Source: Bacteroidia bacterium (lineage in GTDB: Bacteria; Bacteroidota; Bacteroidia; B-17B0; Aurantibacillaceae). From it: 64,000 bases of DNA. Made by a program: the position numbers and the translations under genes. Where the stretch lies: contig JAEUTQ010000065.1 of the NCBI GenBank assembly GCA_016787445.1, forward strand, positions 1-64,000, given 5' to 3'. Each line of letters begins with the position of its first letter. The stretch's first letter is position 1. Below are positions 1-9,153 of the stretch, in pieces. The notes beneath the pieces are model-generated. The model saw only the letters and a program-made list of their open reading frames with translations, was not told the origin of the DNA and did no database searches.

Positions 1-767
1 GAAATTAAATTGCGGTGAATATCTGCAACGCCTGAACCAATGTATCGAGATGAATATGGACGATTAGTTGCTTTGTCTTCTTCCTGACAATACTTAATGT
101 ATTTTTTTACACCATCAGGGAAATGCAAATAATTTCCTTCATTAACGGAATAAATATTTGCGTTCGCCTTAGTTTTCATGTTTGGATGTGATAAACAAAA
201 TTCACCAATACTTGGATCTAAAGTAAATCCGTTAACACCTTTTCCGGTGGTATAAACCATCATACAAGATGAGCCATAAATCACATAACCTGCGGCAACT
301 TGCTCGGTTCCTCTTTGCATGAAATCTTCAATCGTACCAGGACCACTTAACGTAACACGACGGTAAATTGAGAAAATTGTACCTATAGATACATTCACAT
401 CAATATTCGAAGAACCATCTAAAGGATCTATCGCCACTACGTATTTTGCGTTTTTTGAAATATCATTATCAATTGGAATAATATCTTCATTTTCTTCACT
501 GGCAATGGCACAAACTTCACCGCCGGCTTTTAATGCCGCAATAAACTGTTCGTTCGCGAATACGTCTAGTTTTTTTACTTTTTCCCCTTGAACATTTGTA
601 TCGCCGGTTTCACCCAAGATTTCAGCCAATCCCGCTTTACTTACTTCACGGTTAACGATTTTGGAAGCAATACCTATATCTCTTAATAATCTGGAAAGTT
701 CGCCTTTAGCGTAAGGAAAATCGGCCTGTTTTTCAATAATAAACTGACCTAAAGTTTTAACGTTCAT
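1..767 (-). CDS. fbp: Fructose-1,6-bisphosphatase class I (partial, 3' end off window)
   Basis: Hydrolyses fructose 1,6-bisphosphate to fructose 6-phosphate in gluconeogenesis (cytoplasm). Reading leftward from the ATG at 767 gives 255 residues with no stop before the window edge. The translation carries the class I hallmarks: the acidic metal-site segment IASEENE near residues 88-94 and the [10 protein letters not shown] motif at about 114-123, followed by [12 protein letters not shown]. The family is usually about 330 residues, so roughly 75 C-terminal residues are missing. It stands alone behind its own promoter with a perfect palindrome overlapping it. Identity is firm from the motifs. 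Confidence 0.95.
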   Translation of the reverse strand, partial: MNVKTLGQFIIEKQADFPYAKGELSRLLRDIGIASKIVNREVSKAGLAEILGETGDTNVQGEKVKKLDVFANEQFIAALKAGGEVCAIASEENEDIIPIDNDISKNAKYVVAIDPLDGSSNIDVNVSIGTIFSIYRRVTLSGPGTIEDFMQRGTEQVAAGYVIYGSSCMMVYTTGKGVNGFTLDPSIGEFCLSHPNMKTKANANIYSVNEGNYLHFPDGVKKYIKYCQEEDKATNRPYSSRYIGSGVADIHRNLI

Positions 768-776
768 AGAGGTTAA

Positions 777-819
777 TTTGAATTAATTCAAATGTATTAA
801 AATACTTGGTAAACTGAAA
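777..819 (-). promoter_or_regulatory. fbp promoter with overlapping 16-bp perfect palindrome
   Basis: On the minus strand a TACATTTG box (789-796) fits the Bacteroidota -7 consensus TAnnTTTG, with TTTC (816-819) 19 bp upstream at the -33 position (3 of 4). The perfect palindrome TTTGAATTAATTCAAA (777-792) overlaps the last bases of the -7 box and would cover the start of transcription, which is a natural repressor site for a gluconeogenic gene. The promoter is a consensus match. The operator role is inference. Confidence 0.45.
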
Positions 820-854
820 AGGATTTAGATGAAAGTAGCAGAAAATAAGACTAC

Positions 855-1130
855 TTATTTGGTGTATTCCTCTTTTAGAAACTCTCGCCAATCGCTAAGG
901 TTAGCAATAACCTGTAACTGACGATATTGCTGGTGGAAATCAGCTTCATTTTCTTGAGCGTTTAAGATTTTTATTCGGTAATTATCGAAAGTGGAAAGTG
1001 CAAATCGCTCTTCAGGGCTTAATTTAGCTCCACTAAACTCCTTATCGCGTAAATCATTAATACTCTCAACTAATCCTGAGCCAAGTTCCTTTGAAAAAAT
1101 CTTTTTTAATAAATCGCCTTTGAATGACAT
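855..1130 (-). CDS. Small conserved hypothetical protein (91 aa)
   Basis: A short soluble acidic/basic helical protein with no signal peptide or membrane segment and no motif I recognise. It begins MSFKGDLLKKIFSKELG and contains an SPEERFALSTFDNYRIKILN stretch. The ATG is preceded by A-rich sequence as usual here. It has no obvious operon partner: fbp starts upstream on the same strand and a divergent gene starts at 1223. Supported as a real gene by its coding-like composition and clean boundaries; no function can be assigned. Confidence 0.7.
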   Translation of the reverse strand: MSFKGDLLKKIFSKELGSGLVESINDLRDKEFSGAKLSPEERFALSTFDNYRIKILNAQENEADFHQQYRQLQVIANLSDWREFLKEEYTK

Positions 1131-1222
1131 ATTTCACAAAAATAGATATAATAGAAGGCTTCAAACTTTAAGAAGAGATTGTATTATCAACATTTTTATG
1201 TTAATTCGTTTTTGAAAGACAA

Positions 1223-1828
1223 TTGAGAAAAATTCTCACATATTATTTTTTGTTCGCTTTACTCTATTCAAGCGCACAATCCTTTGGTTCCAGATCGGCA
1301 GCCGAAAAAAAATGGGCCGTGTTTCATCCTTTTGCTGCACTCAAAGTGCGGAAAATTTACAAAGAAGCGAAGCCAATTTATGAGCAGCTTAAACGTAAAA
1401 ATATGCCGGACAGCTTTGATAATGGCGGGAAATTAGACGCTTTTCGTCATATATTTTATATGGCCGCTTTTGCCCAAAAAGTAAAAGCGAAAAAAGTCTT
1501 GAAACTCGGTATCGCGCATGAGAAAGGAAATTATAAGAACTTTTTGAATGCAAAAAAAGAAGATGGCGAATTAGCGGATAGCCTTTCAAGCGTTATGGAT
1601 TTACAAAATAATTATTTGGGTATTGAAACAGGTATAAAGTACAAAGAAAAAAATCAGGAAGAATTAAGTGCTATTTGTCTGACCGCCATATTAGCGGGCA
1701 ACGCGGTTTATTTCAAACGTGATAAAAATGGCAATTACCTCAAATGCAACGGCGAGGTAATTGATTTGAAACTCTACACCAAAAAATGGTTTATTCCGAA
1801 ATGCTTAATTAATACGAATGAGAACTAA
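1223..1828 (+). CDS. Exported protein resembling the DUF6973 family
   Basis: 201 residues with an N-terminal signal peptide (about residues 1-19, ending SSAQS), so probably periplasmic or secreted. The body contains DAFRH (72-76), AHEKGN (98-103) and a later MDLQNNYLG, the pattern I associate with DUF6973, whose activity is unknown to me. The start is a TTG; no ATG fits the signal peptide better. Its stop codon directly abuts the stop of the convergent GNAT gene with no spacer. Family assignment is from memory and should be taken as likely rather than certain. Confidence 0.7.
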   Translation: MRKILTYYFLFALLYSSAQSFGSRSAAEKKWAVFHPFAALKVRKIYKEAKPIYEQLKRKNMPDSFDNGGKLDAFRHIFYMAAFAQKVKAKKVLKLGIAHEKGNYKNFLNAKKEDGELADSLSSVMDLQNNYLGIETGIKYKEKNQEELSAICLTAILAGNAVYFKRDKNGNYLKCNGEVIDLKLYTKKWFIPKCLINTNEN

Positions 1829-2299
1829 TTACATTTTCTCTAAATGATGATTCGTTAGTTTGCAATTAATCCACTCATCATCCAATACAGAATTATACTT
1901 TTTATAGAAGTTAATCGCCGGTTCGTTCCATTCTAAAACTTGCCATTCCAATCGGCGCACTTTTTCTGTTTTGGCTACTTTTACGATTTCATCAAACAAT
2001 AGTTTACCTATTCCTTTTCCTCGTTGTGATTCAGTGACAATGATATCTTCCAAAAACATGCACTTGCCTTTCCAGGTTGAGTATTTATAATAATACAAAG
2101 CAATTCCGATTATTATTCCATTCTCTTCAGCCACAAAAAAATCAAACACTTTGTTTTTTCCAAAGCCCCAGTTTTTCATTTCTTCCACACTTACTTCTAC
2201 CTCATCAGGCGCTTTTTCATACGCTGCTAATTCCTTTACTAATCCAAGCGCTGCGGAAATATCCGATTCGGTGCCTCTTCTTATTACAATGTTACTCAT
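1829..2299 (-). CDS. GNAT family N-acetyltransferase (SSAT-like)
   Basis: 156-residue single-domain acetyltransferase. The acetyl-CoA binding signature is QRGKGIGKLLFDEI in the middle, followed by the ending typical of the spermidine/thialysine acetyltransferase branch (EWNEPAINFYKKYNS). It overlaps the upstream gene (2296-2652) by an ATGA junction, so it is the last gene of a three-gene operon with a helical protein and a 2Fe-2S protein. The acceptor is probably a small amine or amino acid, but nothing in the sequence fixes it. Confidence 0.88.
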   Translation of the reverse strand: MSNIVIRRGTESDISAALGLVKELAAYEKAPDEVEVSVEEMKNWGFGKNKVFDFFVAEENGIIIGIALYYYKYSTWKGKCMFLEDIIVTESQRGKGIGKLLFDEIVKVAKTEKVRRLEWQVLEWNEPAINFYKKYNSVLDDEWINCKLTNHHLEKM

Positions 2300-2652
2300 G
2301 ATTTATAAAATTCTTTATACACTATTTTTTGCAGGATTCTTTTTATAATTAATTCAGCCATTATGGAAACTAAATCTTCCTCAGGCTTTAACGTACTCAA
2401 CTTTTTTAATTGCTGTTCACTGATATCGATACGATACAGTAATTCGTTAATCTTTGAAGACGCAGTTTTAGAAATTTGAGACAACTCTTTTACTAATCTC
2501 TCATGAATGGAATCATAATTAGCAGTAAGTGAAGCAGAAAATTCTCCGTTCACACCGCAAGATTCAAAGTCTTTTTGTAATTGCTGTTTGAACTTCTCAA
2601 ACAAATCGGGTTTTGATATCCCTGTGATTATATCCGGAACCTGATCACTCAT
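2296..2652 (-). CDS. Conserved hypothetical helical protein (118 aa)
   Basis: Soluble, charged, predicted mostly alpha-helical protein with no recognised domain. It sits between the 2Fe-2S protein (1-nt overlap at 2652) and the GNAT gene (4-nt ATGA overlap), so translation of the three is probably coupled. It has no cysteine cluster of its own apart from the single Cys in ESCGVNGEF. A partner role with the adjacent 2Fe-2S protein is possible but unproven. Confidence 0.75.
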   Translation of the reverse strand: MSDQVPDIITGISKPDLFEKFKQQLQKDFESCGVNGEFSASLTANYDSIHERLVKELSQISKTASSKINELLYRIDISEQQLKKLSTLKPEEDLVSIMAELIIKRILQKIVYKEFYKS

Positions 2653-2960
2653 TATTTTTTCAATAATAAACGCTCTACCGGTTTTTTATTTACGATATGA
2701 GATTGTACAATTTCTGTTACATCTTCCTTTTTTACTCCTACATAAAAAATGCCTTCAGGATAAACAGCAACGGTGGGACCGAAATCACAAATTCCCAAAC
2801 ACCCAGCGCGTTGTGCCCGGATATTCAAGTTTACTTTTAAGTCTTTAATTTGTTTTTTAAACTCCGTTACCAGATCTAATCCGTGTGCTTCTCCGCAACT
2901 CAATCGTTCCGTTCCTGTGCGTTGATTGGTGCAAACAAAAATATGTACATCAAATACCAT
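2652..2960 (-). CDS. (2Fe-2S) thioredoxin-like ferredoxin
   Basis: 102-residue thioredoxin-like [2Fe-2S] protein of the NuoE C-terminal/Shethna-like family, an electron carrier in the cytoplasm. Four cysteines fit the family spacing: CTNQRTGTERLSC (C-x11-C) near the N-terminus and CLGICD (C-x3-C) in the middle, with the usual GPTVAVYPEGIFY strand after them. First gene of the operon with the helical protein and the GNAT. Redox partner unknown. Confidence 0.88.
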   Translation of the reverse strand: MVFDVHIFVCTNQRTGTERLSCGEAHGLDLVTEFKKQIKDLKVNLNIRAQRAGCLGICDFGPTVAVYPEGIFYVGVKKEDVTEIVQSHIVNKKPVERLLLKK

Positions 2961-3000
2961 GCTTTAAAATTAAACAAATAAGCACTGATTGGAAACAAAA

Positions 3001-3021
3001 AATCCGGGCATAACCCGGATT
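3001..3021 (-). terminator. Rho-independent terminator for the FadL-like gene
   Basis: Stem AATCCGGG/CCCGGATT (8 bp) with a 5-nt loop. On the minus strand it is followed by a TTTTTTG tract, so it ends the leftward transcript of 3084-4589. Confidence 0.85.
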
Positions 3022-3083
3022 TCTGTTTCATTTATTTCCCATCCCCATGAGGTTTAAATGAAAGTTCTACTAACTAACAATCA

Positions 3084-4589
3084 CTAGAACTTTAGTCCTA
3101 CTGTACAAACAAAATTCGTGCCAGAAAATTTAACATCGCTCCTGTTTACGTATTTAGGATTATACATGTAATAATCTTCATTATACATTTGTCTTACTAA
3201 TCCGAAATCAAAGGTCCAGTTATTACTTCTAAAACCAATTCCGCCACTGTATGAATTTCTTACAAATTTTCCGGTAAATGTATCTCCAAACGGACTACCA
3301 AGAGATGCGTAACCCAAACGAATTACAATTGGATTTAAATTAATTTCTGTTCCTACTCTAATGTTGTGCGCCGTTGTATACTTATCGCTAATGGTATTAT
3401 TTACATCGCTAAATGCTCCTGCTTCCGAACCTAAAATAGTAGCTTGTCCGTAATTCACACCTTCATAATCCAATCCTACAACAAACATTTTCTTATAAAT
3501 AAAACCTAAACTGGCACCATAACGCATTGGGGTAATGATCACATATTTATACACGCCGCCATTTTCAGGAAAGGTAAAATCATACGAATCACCTTCATCA
3601 AATTTTGTCGTCATTTTATAACTGTAAGTATCGGTAAGGTTTAATACAGTTGGTGTATGATAGTGTGCTCCCACACGGAGATATTCATTTACCCTATATA
3701 AAATACCTAGTTTTAAATTGTATCCTCTTCCTGAAGTTTTGTATGTTTCATTATACGACATGGATTCAAACCCTCCTAAACCGGGGTAATAATACACGTT
3801 ATAATCATAAGACGTATTAAATGTTGAACCATTGTAATTGATGTAAAGAGAATCTTTATCATCACTTTCAGAATAAGTTGAAGAATGATTATAACTGATG
3901 GATGGAATTCCCAAACTGGCCCCGATGTATAATTTATCTTGATAGCCATAAGCATAAGCAAGGGCAAACTCATTCATTCGACCAGTTGTTTGGATATACT
4001 TACGCTGATATAAATTAAATTTATCATTCGTGAACGAATAATATTGCCCGTCAATTGTATCCAGTAAATAGGTATTAAATGCAAGTCCGCTATAAGAAGG
4101 ATCCAGATTATTTGGATTTGCATTGCCGGCACTAGCCAATAAATCGTTCGCGATGGATTTGTTTTGTGAATACCCGCCAAGGGAAATATTCTGATTAAAA
4201 TTTGCTAATTGATTAAATGCAAATCCAACAGAATGACGGTTATCTTTATTTTGCGAACCTTCCCATGCAGCTACCATTCCTAAACCATTAAATAAAAAAC
4301 CTGGTTTAAAGTTTTTCAACTCGTTTCCATTGTGAGTTCCGGTGATGGTAGTAAATCTGAGTCCCGGTGAAATATTCATCTCACCTTTACGATATACTCC
4401 AAGTCCGGCCGGATTCTGACTCATACAACTAATGTTAGCGCCTAAGGCTCCGAACGCACCGCCCATGCTGATAAAGCGAGCAGTACCACCAATATTCGTT
4501 TGCGAATAACGCAAAGCATCCAAATCGTTTTGAGCAAAGCTGTAGCCGCTTAACAATGCCAGAGCAATTGCAAAATATTTTGTTTTCAT
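3084..4589 (-). CDS. Outer membrane beta-barrel protein, OmpP1/FadL-like
   Basis: 501 residues with a signal peptide (about 1-19, ending SFAQ). The mature start, with SMGGAFGALGANISCMSQNPAGLGVY, is the plug/hatch signature of the FadL/OmpP1/TodX transporter group, which takes hydrophobic compounds across the outer membrane. Alternating aromatic strands run to the last residue, which is Phe (GLKF), as expected for BAM-dependent barrel insertion. It lies 18 bp downstream of the lipoprotein gene on the same strand and has its own terminator. The substrate cannot be told. Confidence 0.85.
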   Translation of the reverse strand: MKTKYFAIALALLSGYSFAQNDLDALRYSQTNIGGTARFISMGGAFGALGANISCMSQNPAGLGVYRKGEMNISPGLRFTTITGTHNGNELKNFKPGFLFNGLGMVAAWEGSQNKDNRHSVGFAFNQLANFNQNISLGGYSQNKSIANDLLASAGNANPNNLDPSYSGLAFNTYLLDTIDGQYYSFTNDKFNLYQRKYIQTTGRMNEFALAYAYGYQDKLYIGASLGIPSISYNHSSTYSESDDKDSLYINYNGSTFNTSYDYNVYYYPGLGGFESMSYNETYKTSGRGYNLKLGILYRVNEYLRVGAHYHTPTVLNLTDTYSYKMTTKFDEGDSYDFTFPENGGVYKYVIITPMRYGASLGFIYKKMFVVGLDYEGVNYGQATILGSEAGAFSDVNNTISDKYTTAHNIRVGTEINLNPIVIRLGYASLGSPFGDTFTGKFVRNSYSGGIGFRSNNWTFDFGLVRQMYNEDYYMYNPKYVNRSDVKFSGTNFVCTVGLKF

Positions 4590-4607
4590 AATAAAACCGA
4601 ATTAAAA

Positions 4608-5837
4608 TTAACGAGGTCTGTTACTTCCTCCCGAACCTCCGCTTGTACGAGGTGTTGAACCACCACTGTTACCCGAACCTGAATTAAATCCGCCACTATT
4701 AAAGTTAGGCTGCGAATTATTTTCAAAGGTCTTCTTTGGCGGATCCATTTTTATTGGTTCCTGCTTTATCGGCTCACTTTTAACCGGAGGCTGTTTTACC
4801 GGCTGAGTTTCATAAGGTGTTTTCACCGGATTATTTTTTATCGGCTCCGGTGTATAAATTTCCGGACTTGTCGATTTCACATCGCGCACCGGTTGTTTTT
4901 CCGGCTGATAGGCAGGATTAACTCTAGGTTTGATTTCACCGCTATTATTATTTTCAATCGGCGTTAATCCCGAAGGATTTGCATCATATGACTTCACAGA
5001 TTTAACCGGTTTTGAAACCTCATTAAATTTCGGTGTGTTGGATTGATTCTCTAATACGTTTTTAATGTATTGGGCCTTAAAACCATCAGCATTATTCAAG
5101 CCGGGATTAGAAATTCGTCCGCTGTTTCCTCCACCGTGAGAAGAACGGGGTGCATAAGTTGCTTTACTGTATCCGCTATTCGCGTCTAAACTATTGAAAT
5201 AACCCCATCCGCCACCGTAATAAGGGTTATTGTAACCGTAATAAGGATAACCATAAAATCCGTTATAAAAACCTTGATTATAACCGTTGTAATACCCCAT
5301 CATGTAAGGATCGTTATATCCGAAATACGGACTGTATCCGTAAGGATTATATCCATAACCATAGTACGGACTACCCCAATTATATCCCATTCCGAAACCG
5401 AATGATGGACCGCAATAGGATGGTCCCCACCAATTATAGCTTGAATAAATACTCGCTCCGTAATAAGCAGGATTATAGTTATACCAATAATAATTAGTGT
5501 AATAATCATCGTAATACCCTAAGCCATTCACCGAATTATTGAAACGACGTAAGCGTGAAGCGTATTGATAATCGTAGTAATCGTCTTTATCGTAAACAGG
5601 ATCTTTATAAGCGGGATTTGCATCATCCTTCGCCTTTTGCGCAGCTAATTCCTCCTCTTTGCGTTTTTTCTCTTCTTCCTCTTGCTTTTTCTTTCGCTCC
5701 GCAGCCAAACGCTCCCGTTCTAACTTTTCTTCTTTAGGGTCAACATAAACATCATCGTTATAAGTCGCCTTTTTCATGTTAGTACAAGCGCCAAATACCA
5801 GTGAAGTAATGCCCGCTATGATTATAACCTTTTTCAT
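4608..5837 (-). CDS. Tyr/Asn/Gly-rich lipoprotein with coiled-coil and low-complexity tail
   Basis: 409 residues from the ATG at 5837, chosen because it starts a lipoprotein signal peptide (MKKVIIIAGITSLVFGAC, lipobox FGAC). The frame stays open to 5996, but those residues do not look like an export signal. After the lipid Cys comes a Glu/Lys/Arg coiled-coil stretch (about residues 33-65), then a region of about 130 residues dominated by Tyr, Gly, Asn and Pro, then a proline/lysine region with repeated PVK/PIK units and a Gly/Ser tail. Such composition suggests a surface-exposed or structural protein. No enzymatic domain is visible. Confidence 0.75.
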   Translation of the reverse strand: MKKVIIIAGITSLVFGACTNMKKATYNDDVYVDPKEEKLERERLAAERKKKQEEEEKKRKEEELAAQKAKDDANPAYKDPVYDKDDYYDYQYASRLRRFNNSVNGLGYYDDYYTNYYWYNYNPAYYGASIYSSYNWWGPSYCGPSFGFGMGYNWGSPYYGYGYNPYGYSPYFGYNDPYMMGYYNGYNQGFYNGFYGYPYYGYNNPYYGGGWGYFNSLDANSGYSKATYAPRSSHGGGNSGRISNPGLNNADGFKAQYIKNVLENQSNTPKFNEVSKPVKSVKSYDANPSGLTPIENNNSGEIKPRVNPAYQPEKQPVRDVKSTSPEIYTPEPIKNNPVKTPYETQPVKQPPVKSEPIKQEPIKMDPPKKTFENNSQPNFNSGGFNSGSGNSGGSTPRTSGGSGGSNRPR

Positions 5838-6002
5838 GTGCTTAACGTGTAATAATAGGTTTAAAAAATTAACTTTGCGCGGAGATTTATTATGTAAATT
5901 TACAAAACTTATACCAAATCCGTTGTATTTCACAGATTTTATATAAGTGGCACTTTTAAACAGATTTAGTAACAATTGAATTAACATATTTAACAATACA
6001 AT

Positions 6003-7478
6003 ATGAGTAAAGAACTCGCTACACGCGCCGAAGATTACAGTAAATGGTACAATGATTTAGTGGTAAAAGCTGATTTAGCCGACCACAGTGCCGTACGTGG
6101 TTGCATGGTAATTAAACCTTACGGCTATGGTATTTGGGAAAAGATGCAACATGCCTTAGACAAAATGTTTAAGGATACAGGACACGTAAATGCTTATTTT
6201 CCTTTATTCATCCCAAAATCTTTTTTCAGCAAGGAAGCGTCTCACGTGGATGGCTTTGCTAAGGAATGTGCTGTTGTAACTCATTACCGTTTAAAAAATG
6301 ATGCGAATGGTGGTGGCATAGTTGTGGATAACGATGCCAAATTAGAAGAAGAGCTTATTGTTCGTCCGACTTCCGAAACAATTATTTGGAACACTTACAA
6401 AGGATGGATTCAAAGTTATCGTGATCTTCCGATTTTAGTTAATCAATGGGCTAATGTTGTACGTTGGGAAATGCGAACACGTTTATTTTTACGTACGGCA
6501 GAATTTTTATGGCAAGAAGGACACACTGCACACGCAACAGCTGAAGAAGCGATTGAAGAAACAAAAAAAATGTTGGATGTATACGCAGATTTTGTTGAGA
6601 ATTGGATGGCAGTGCCTGTCATTAAAGGTGTAAAAACTGCGAACGAAAGATTTGCAGGTGCATTAGATACTTATTGTATTGAAGCTTTAATGCAAGATGG
6701 TAAAGCATTACAGGCCGGTACATCTCATTTCTTAGGACAAAATTTCGCGAAAGCATTTGATGTGAAATTTGCAACTAAAGAGGGTAATCAAGATTTTGTG
6801 TGGGCAACCAGCTGGGGTGTATCTACACGTTTAATGGGCGCTTTAGTAATGAGCCATAGTGATGATAACGGTTTGGTTCTTCCTCCAAAATTAGCACCGC
6901 ACCAGGTAGTGATAGTGCCAATTTATAAAGGTGATGAGGGATTGAAAAAAGTATCTGAAACTGCATTACAGATTGTTGCTAAACTTAAAGCCAAAGGCAT
7001 TACTGTGAAATACGACGATCGTGATACACAGCGTCCGGGATGGAAATTTGCAGAATACGAATTAAAAGGTGTTCCGGTTCGTGTGGCCATTGGAGAGCGT
7101 GATTTGGCTAATGGAACTGTTGAAGTGGCACGTCGCGATACCTTAAGCAAAGAAACCGTAAAAGCGGATGGCATTGAAAATTACATTGAACAACTCTTAA
7201 ACGATATTCAAAGCAATCTGTACAAAATTGCTTTAGAACGTCGTGCGGCGATGACACACGAAGCAAATAGTTACGATGAGTTTAAAAAACTCTTGGATGA
7301 AAAAGGTGGATTTATTTATGCGCATTGGGACGGCACGAGTGAAACAGAAGAAAAAATAAAAGAAGAAACTAAAGCTACGATTCGTTGCATTCCTCTAAAT
7401 AATAAACAAGAGGCCGGCAAATGTATATACAGTGGCAAACCAAGTACGCAACGCGTGATTTTTGCCCGTGCATATTAA
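6003..7478 (+). CDS. proS: Prolyl-tRNA synthetase (archaeal/eukaryotic-type short form)
   Basis: Charges tRNA-Pro with proline. At 491 residues this is the short ProS without the inserted editing domain. Class II motifs are visible: motif 1 region with YFPLFIP, motif 2 [24 protein letters not shown], motif 3 around [14 protein letters not shown]; the anticodon-binding domain follows (HQVVIVPIY) with the C-terminal zinc-like domain that ends in RVIFARAY. Divergent from the lipoprotein gene, with a TAACTTTG box at 5870-5877 as a possible -7 element. Confidence 0.96.
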   Translation: MSKELATRAEDYSKWYNDLVVKADLADHSAVRGCMVIKPYGYGIWEKMQHALDKMFKDTGHVNAYFPLFIPKSFFSKEASHVDGFAKECAVVTHYRLKNDANGGGIVVDNDAKLEEELIVRPTSETIIWNTYKGWIQSYRDLPILVNQWANVVRWEMRTRLFLRTAEFLWQEGHTAHATAEEAIEETKKMLDVYADFVENWMAVPVIKGVKTANERFAGALDTYCIEALMQDGKALQAGTSHFLGQNFAKAFDVKFATKEGNQDFVWATSWGVSTRLMGALVMSHSDDNGLVLPPKLAPHQVVIVPIYKGDEGLKKVSETALQIVAKLKAKGITVKYDDRDTQRPGWKFAEYELKGVPVRVAIGERDLANGTVEVARRDTLSKETVKADGIENYIEQLLNDIQSNLYKIALERRAAMTHEANSYDEFKKLLDEKGGFIYAHWDGTSETEEKIKEETKATIRCIPLNNKQEAGKCIYSGKPSTQRVIFARAY

Positions 7479-7501
7479 TTTGTTTTTTTTATCTTTATTT
7501 C

Positions 7502-8209
7502 ATGAGCGACTTACTAAACAAACAGCGTCAACAGATTATTGATTTATTAAAAGAAAAATCAGTAATGAAACAGGATGTGTTTCGTAACACCATTAATGCA
7601 TTTGGAATGATGCGTGAAGTTTGTCGCGAAATAAACAGTGATTTAAAATCTGAAGTAGAAAAGATTGATAAGCGTGTATCACTGAATTTTTTTGAAGTGA
7701 ATCAACAAGCTATGCAATTAAAAGTAGCAGGTGACTTACTGGAGTTTTACATGCACACAAATGTATTCGAGTTTGAACGCTCGCACCCCATGTTTAAAAC
7801 CGGTTATATTAAGCAAAACGAATACAACTCCTATTGCGGCATTATTAATATTTACAATTTTTTAGCCGATTCATTTACTTTTAATCGTTATAATGATTTG
7901 GGTTATTTAGTCGCCCGTATTTTCGTGAACCGCGAAATGCGTTTTTTTATGGAGGCTAAAGGACCAATCGGTCTAAAACATAATACTTTTTCGGAAGGAC
8001 CATTAACCAAAGAAGTATTGAAAGAAATCATTAATGATTTAATTTTATTCGCTATTTCATTTGATTTATTTACACCTCCGTTTGAAGCAGTTCGCGAAGT
8101 TACCGTGAACGAAATGCAAGAAAAAACAAGTAGTGTAAGCTTACGCACCGGTAAACGATTAGGTTTCGGTTCTAGTGATGATAGTTATAACGAAGATTTA
8201 ATGGTGTAA
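7502..8209 (+). CDS. Conserved hypothetical protein (235 aa)
   Basis: The start is set at the ATG at 7502 (MSDLLNKQRQQ). An upstream in-frame ATG at 7421 lies inside proS and would add a hydrophobic run that does not look like a real N-terminus. The protein is soluble, begins with a helical coiled-coil-like segment and continues with a compact mixed region rich in Phe and Asn; I recognise no domain or catalytic motif. It is 24 bp behind proS and 5 bp before the LpxD-like gene, so it is probably co-transcribed with both. Confidence 0.8.
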   Translation: MSDLLNKQRQQIIDLLKEKSVMKQDVFRNTINAFGMMREVCREINSDLKSEVEKIDKRVSLNFFEVNQQAMQLKVAGDLLEFYMHTNVFEFERSHPMFKTGYIKQNEYNSYCGIINIYNFLADSFTFNRYNDLGYLVARIFVNREMRFFMEAKGPIGLKHNTFSEGPLTKEVLKEIINDLILFAISFDLFTPPFEAVREVTVNEMQEKTSSVSLRTGKRLGFGSSDDSYNEDLMV

Positions 8210-8214
8210 ACAAA

Positions 8215-9153
8215 ATGAAAATCAAACCTACATCTTTAAAAGAAATTGCGGCGATTATTCAAGCTAAATTTATTGGCAATGAATCGCATATAATTACCGG
8301 CTTCAACGAAATACACCGTGTCGAAACAGGAGACGTAGTGTTTGTAGATCATCCGAAATATTACGATAAAGCATTGTCTAGCGCGGCCACCACTATCATA
8401 ATCAATAAAGAAGTGGATTGTCCTGCAGGAAAAGCATTGATTCTGCATCCTGAACCATTTACTGCGTTTAATACTTTAACCAGACACTTCAATCCTCTCT
8501 CCTATTCTAACGCTAACATTAGTCCTACCGCAAAAATCGGCAACAATGTTACCATTATGCCCGGTTGTTTCATTGGTAATAATGTAATCATAGGCGACAA
8601 TACAGTTCTTCATCCTAATGTTGTTATTTATGATCAATGCGAAATAGGAAGCAATGTTATCATTCATGCTAACACAACAATTGGTTCGCATGCTTTTTAC
8701 TTTAAAAAACGCAGTGATGCATTTGAACAGTTACAAACTGTTGGGCGTGTTTTGATAAAAGACCATGTTCACATTGGCTCTAATTGTACAATCGACAAAG
8801 GAGTCACTTCAGATACTATTATTGGAAAAGGAAGTATTTTGGACAATCAAGTGCATGTTGGACATGATACCACCATTGGAGAAATGTGTTTATTTGCTGC
8901 CCAAGTCGGAATTGCGGGTGCCTGTACGATTGGCAATAAAGTCACCATGTGGGGACAAGTCGGCATCTCCAGCGGTATAACTATAGAAGATGGTGCCGTA
9001 ATTTTAGCTCAATCAGGATTGGGTGAAAATGTAAGTGCAGGACAAACGTATTTTGGTACACCGGCCGGAAAAGCAAAAGAAAAAATGCGCGAATTATTTG
9101 CAACGAAACAGTTGCCTGACCTTATCAAAAAACTTTACGATAAAAACGATTAG
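8215..9153 (+). CDS. LpxD-like UDP-3-O-acylglucosamine N-acyltransferase
   Basis: 312 residues, near the length of LpxD (about 340). The N-terminal uridine-binding-like domain covers about residues 1-100, then a left-handed beta-helix built from hexapeptide repeats (IGNNVTIMPGCFIGNNVIIG and onward). The catalytic His region DNQVHVGHDTTIG and the C-terminal GTPAGKAKE turn match LpxD. LpxD adds the N-linked acyl chain in lipid A synthesis. Bacteroidota commonly carry a second LpxD-type protein outside the main lpx cluster; lacking lpxA/lpxC neighbours, this may be that paralogue, so I give no symbol. Its end overlaps the convergent glycosyltransferase by 4 bp. Confidence 0.85.
   Translation: MKIKPTSLKEIAAIIQAKFIGNESHIITGFNEIHRVETGDVVFVDHPKYYDKALSSAATTIIINKEVDCPAGKALILHPEPFTAFNTLTRHFNPLSYSNANISPTAKIGNNVTIMPGCFIGNNVIIGDNTVLHPNVVIYDQCEIGSNVIIHANTTIGSHAFYFKKRSDAFEQLQTVGRVLIKDHVHIGSNCTIDKGVTSDTIIGKGSILDNQVHVGHDTTIGEMCLFAAQVGIAGACTIGNKVTMWGQVGISSGITIEDGAVILAQSGLGENVSAGQTYFGTPAGKAKEKMRELFATKQLPDLIKKLYDKND

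Noticed and set aside
5940-5960. TGGCAC as a sigma-54 -24 element before proS
   Set aside because: No TTGC at the -12 spacing; AACA is found there instead.
5838-5996. Upstream start for the Tyr-rich lipoprotein
   Set aside because: The extended N-terminus lacks an export signal, while the ATG at 5837 starts a lipoprotein signal peptide.
7421-7501. Upstream start for the hypothetical gene after proS
   Set aside because: It would overlap proS by 58 bp in another frame and give an odd Cys/Phe-rich N-terminus.
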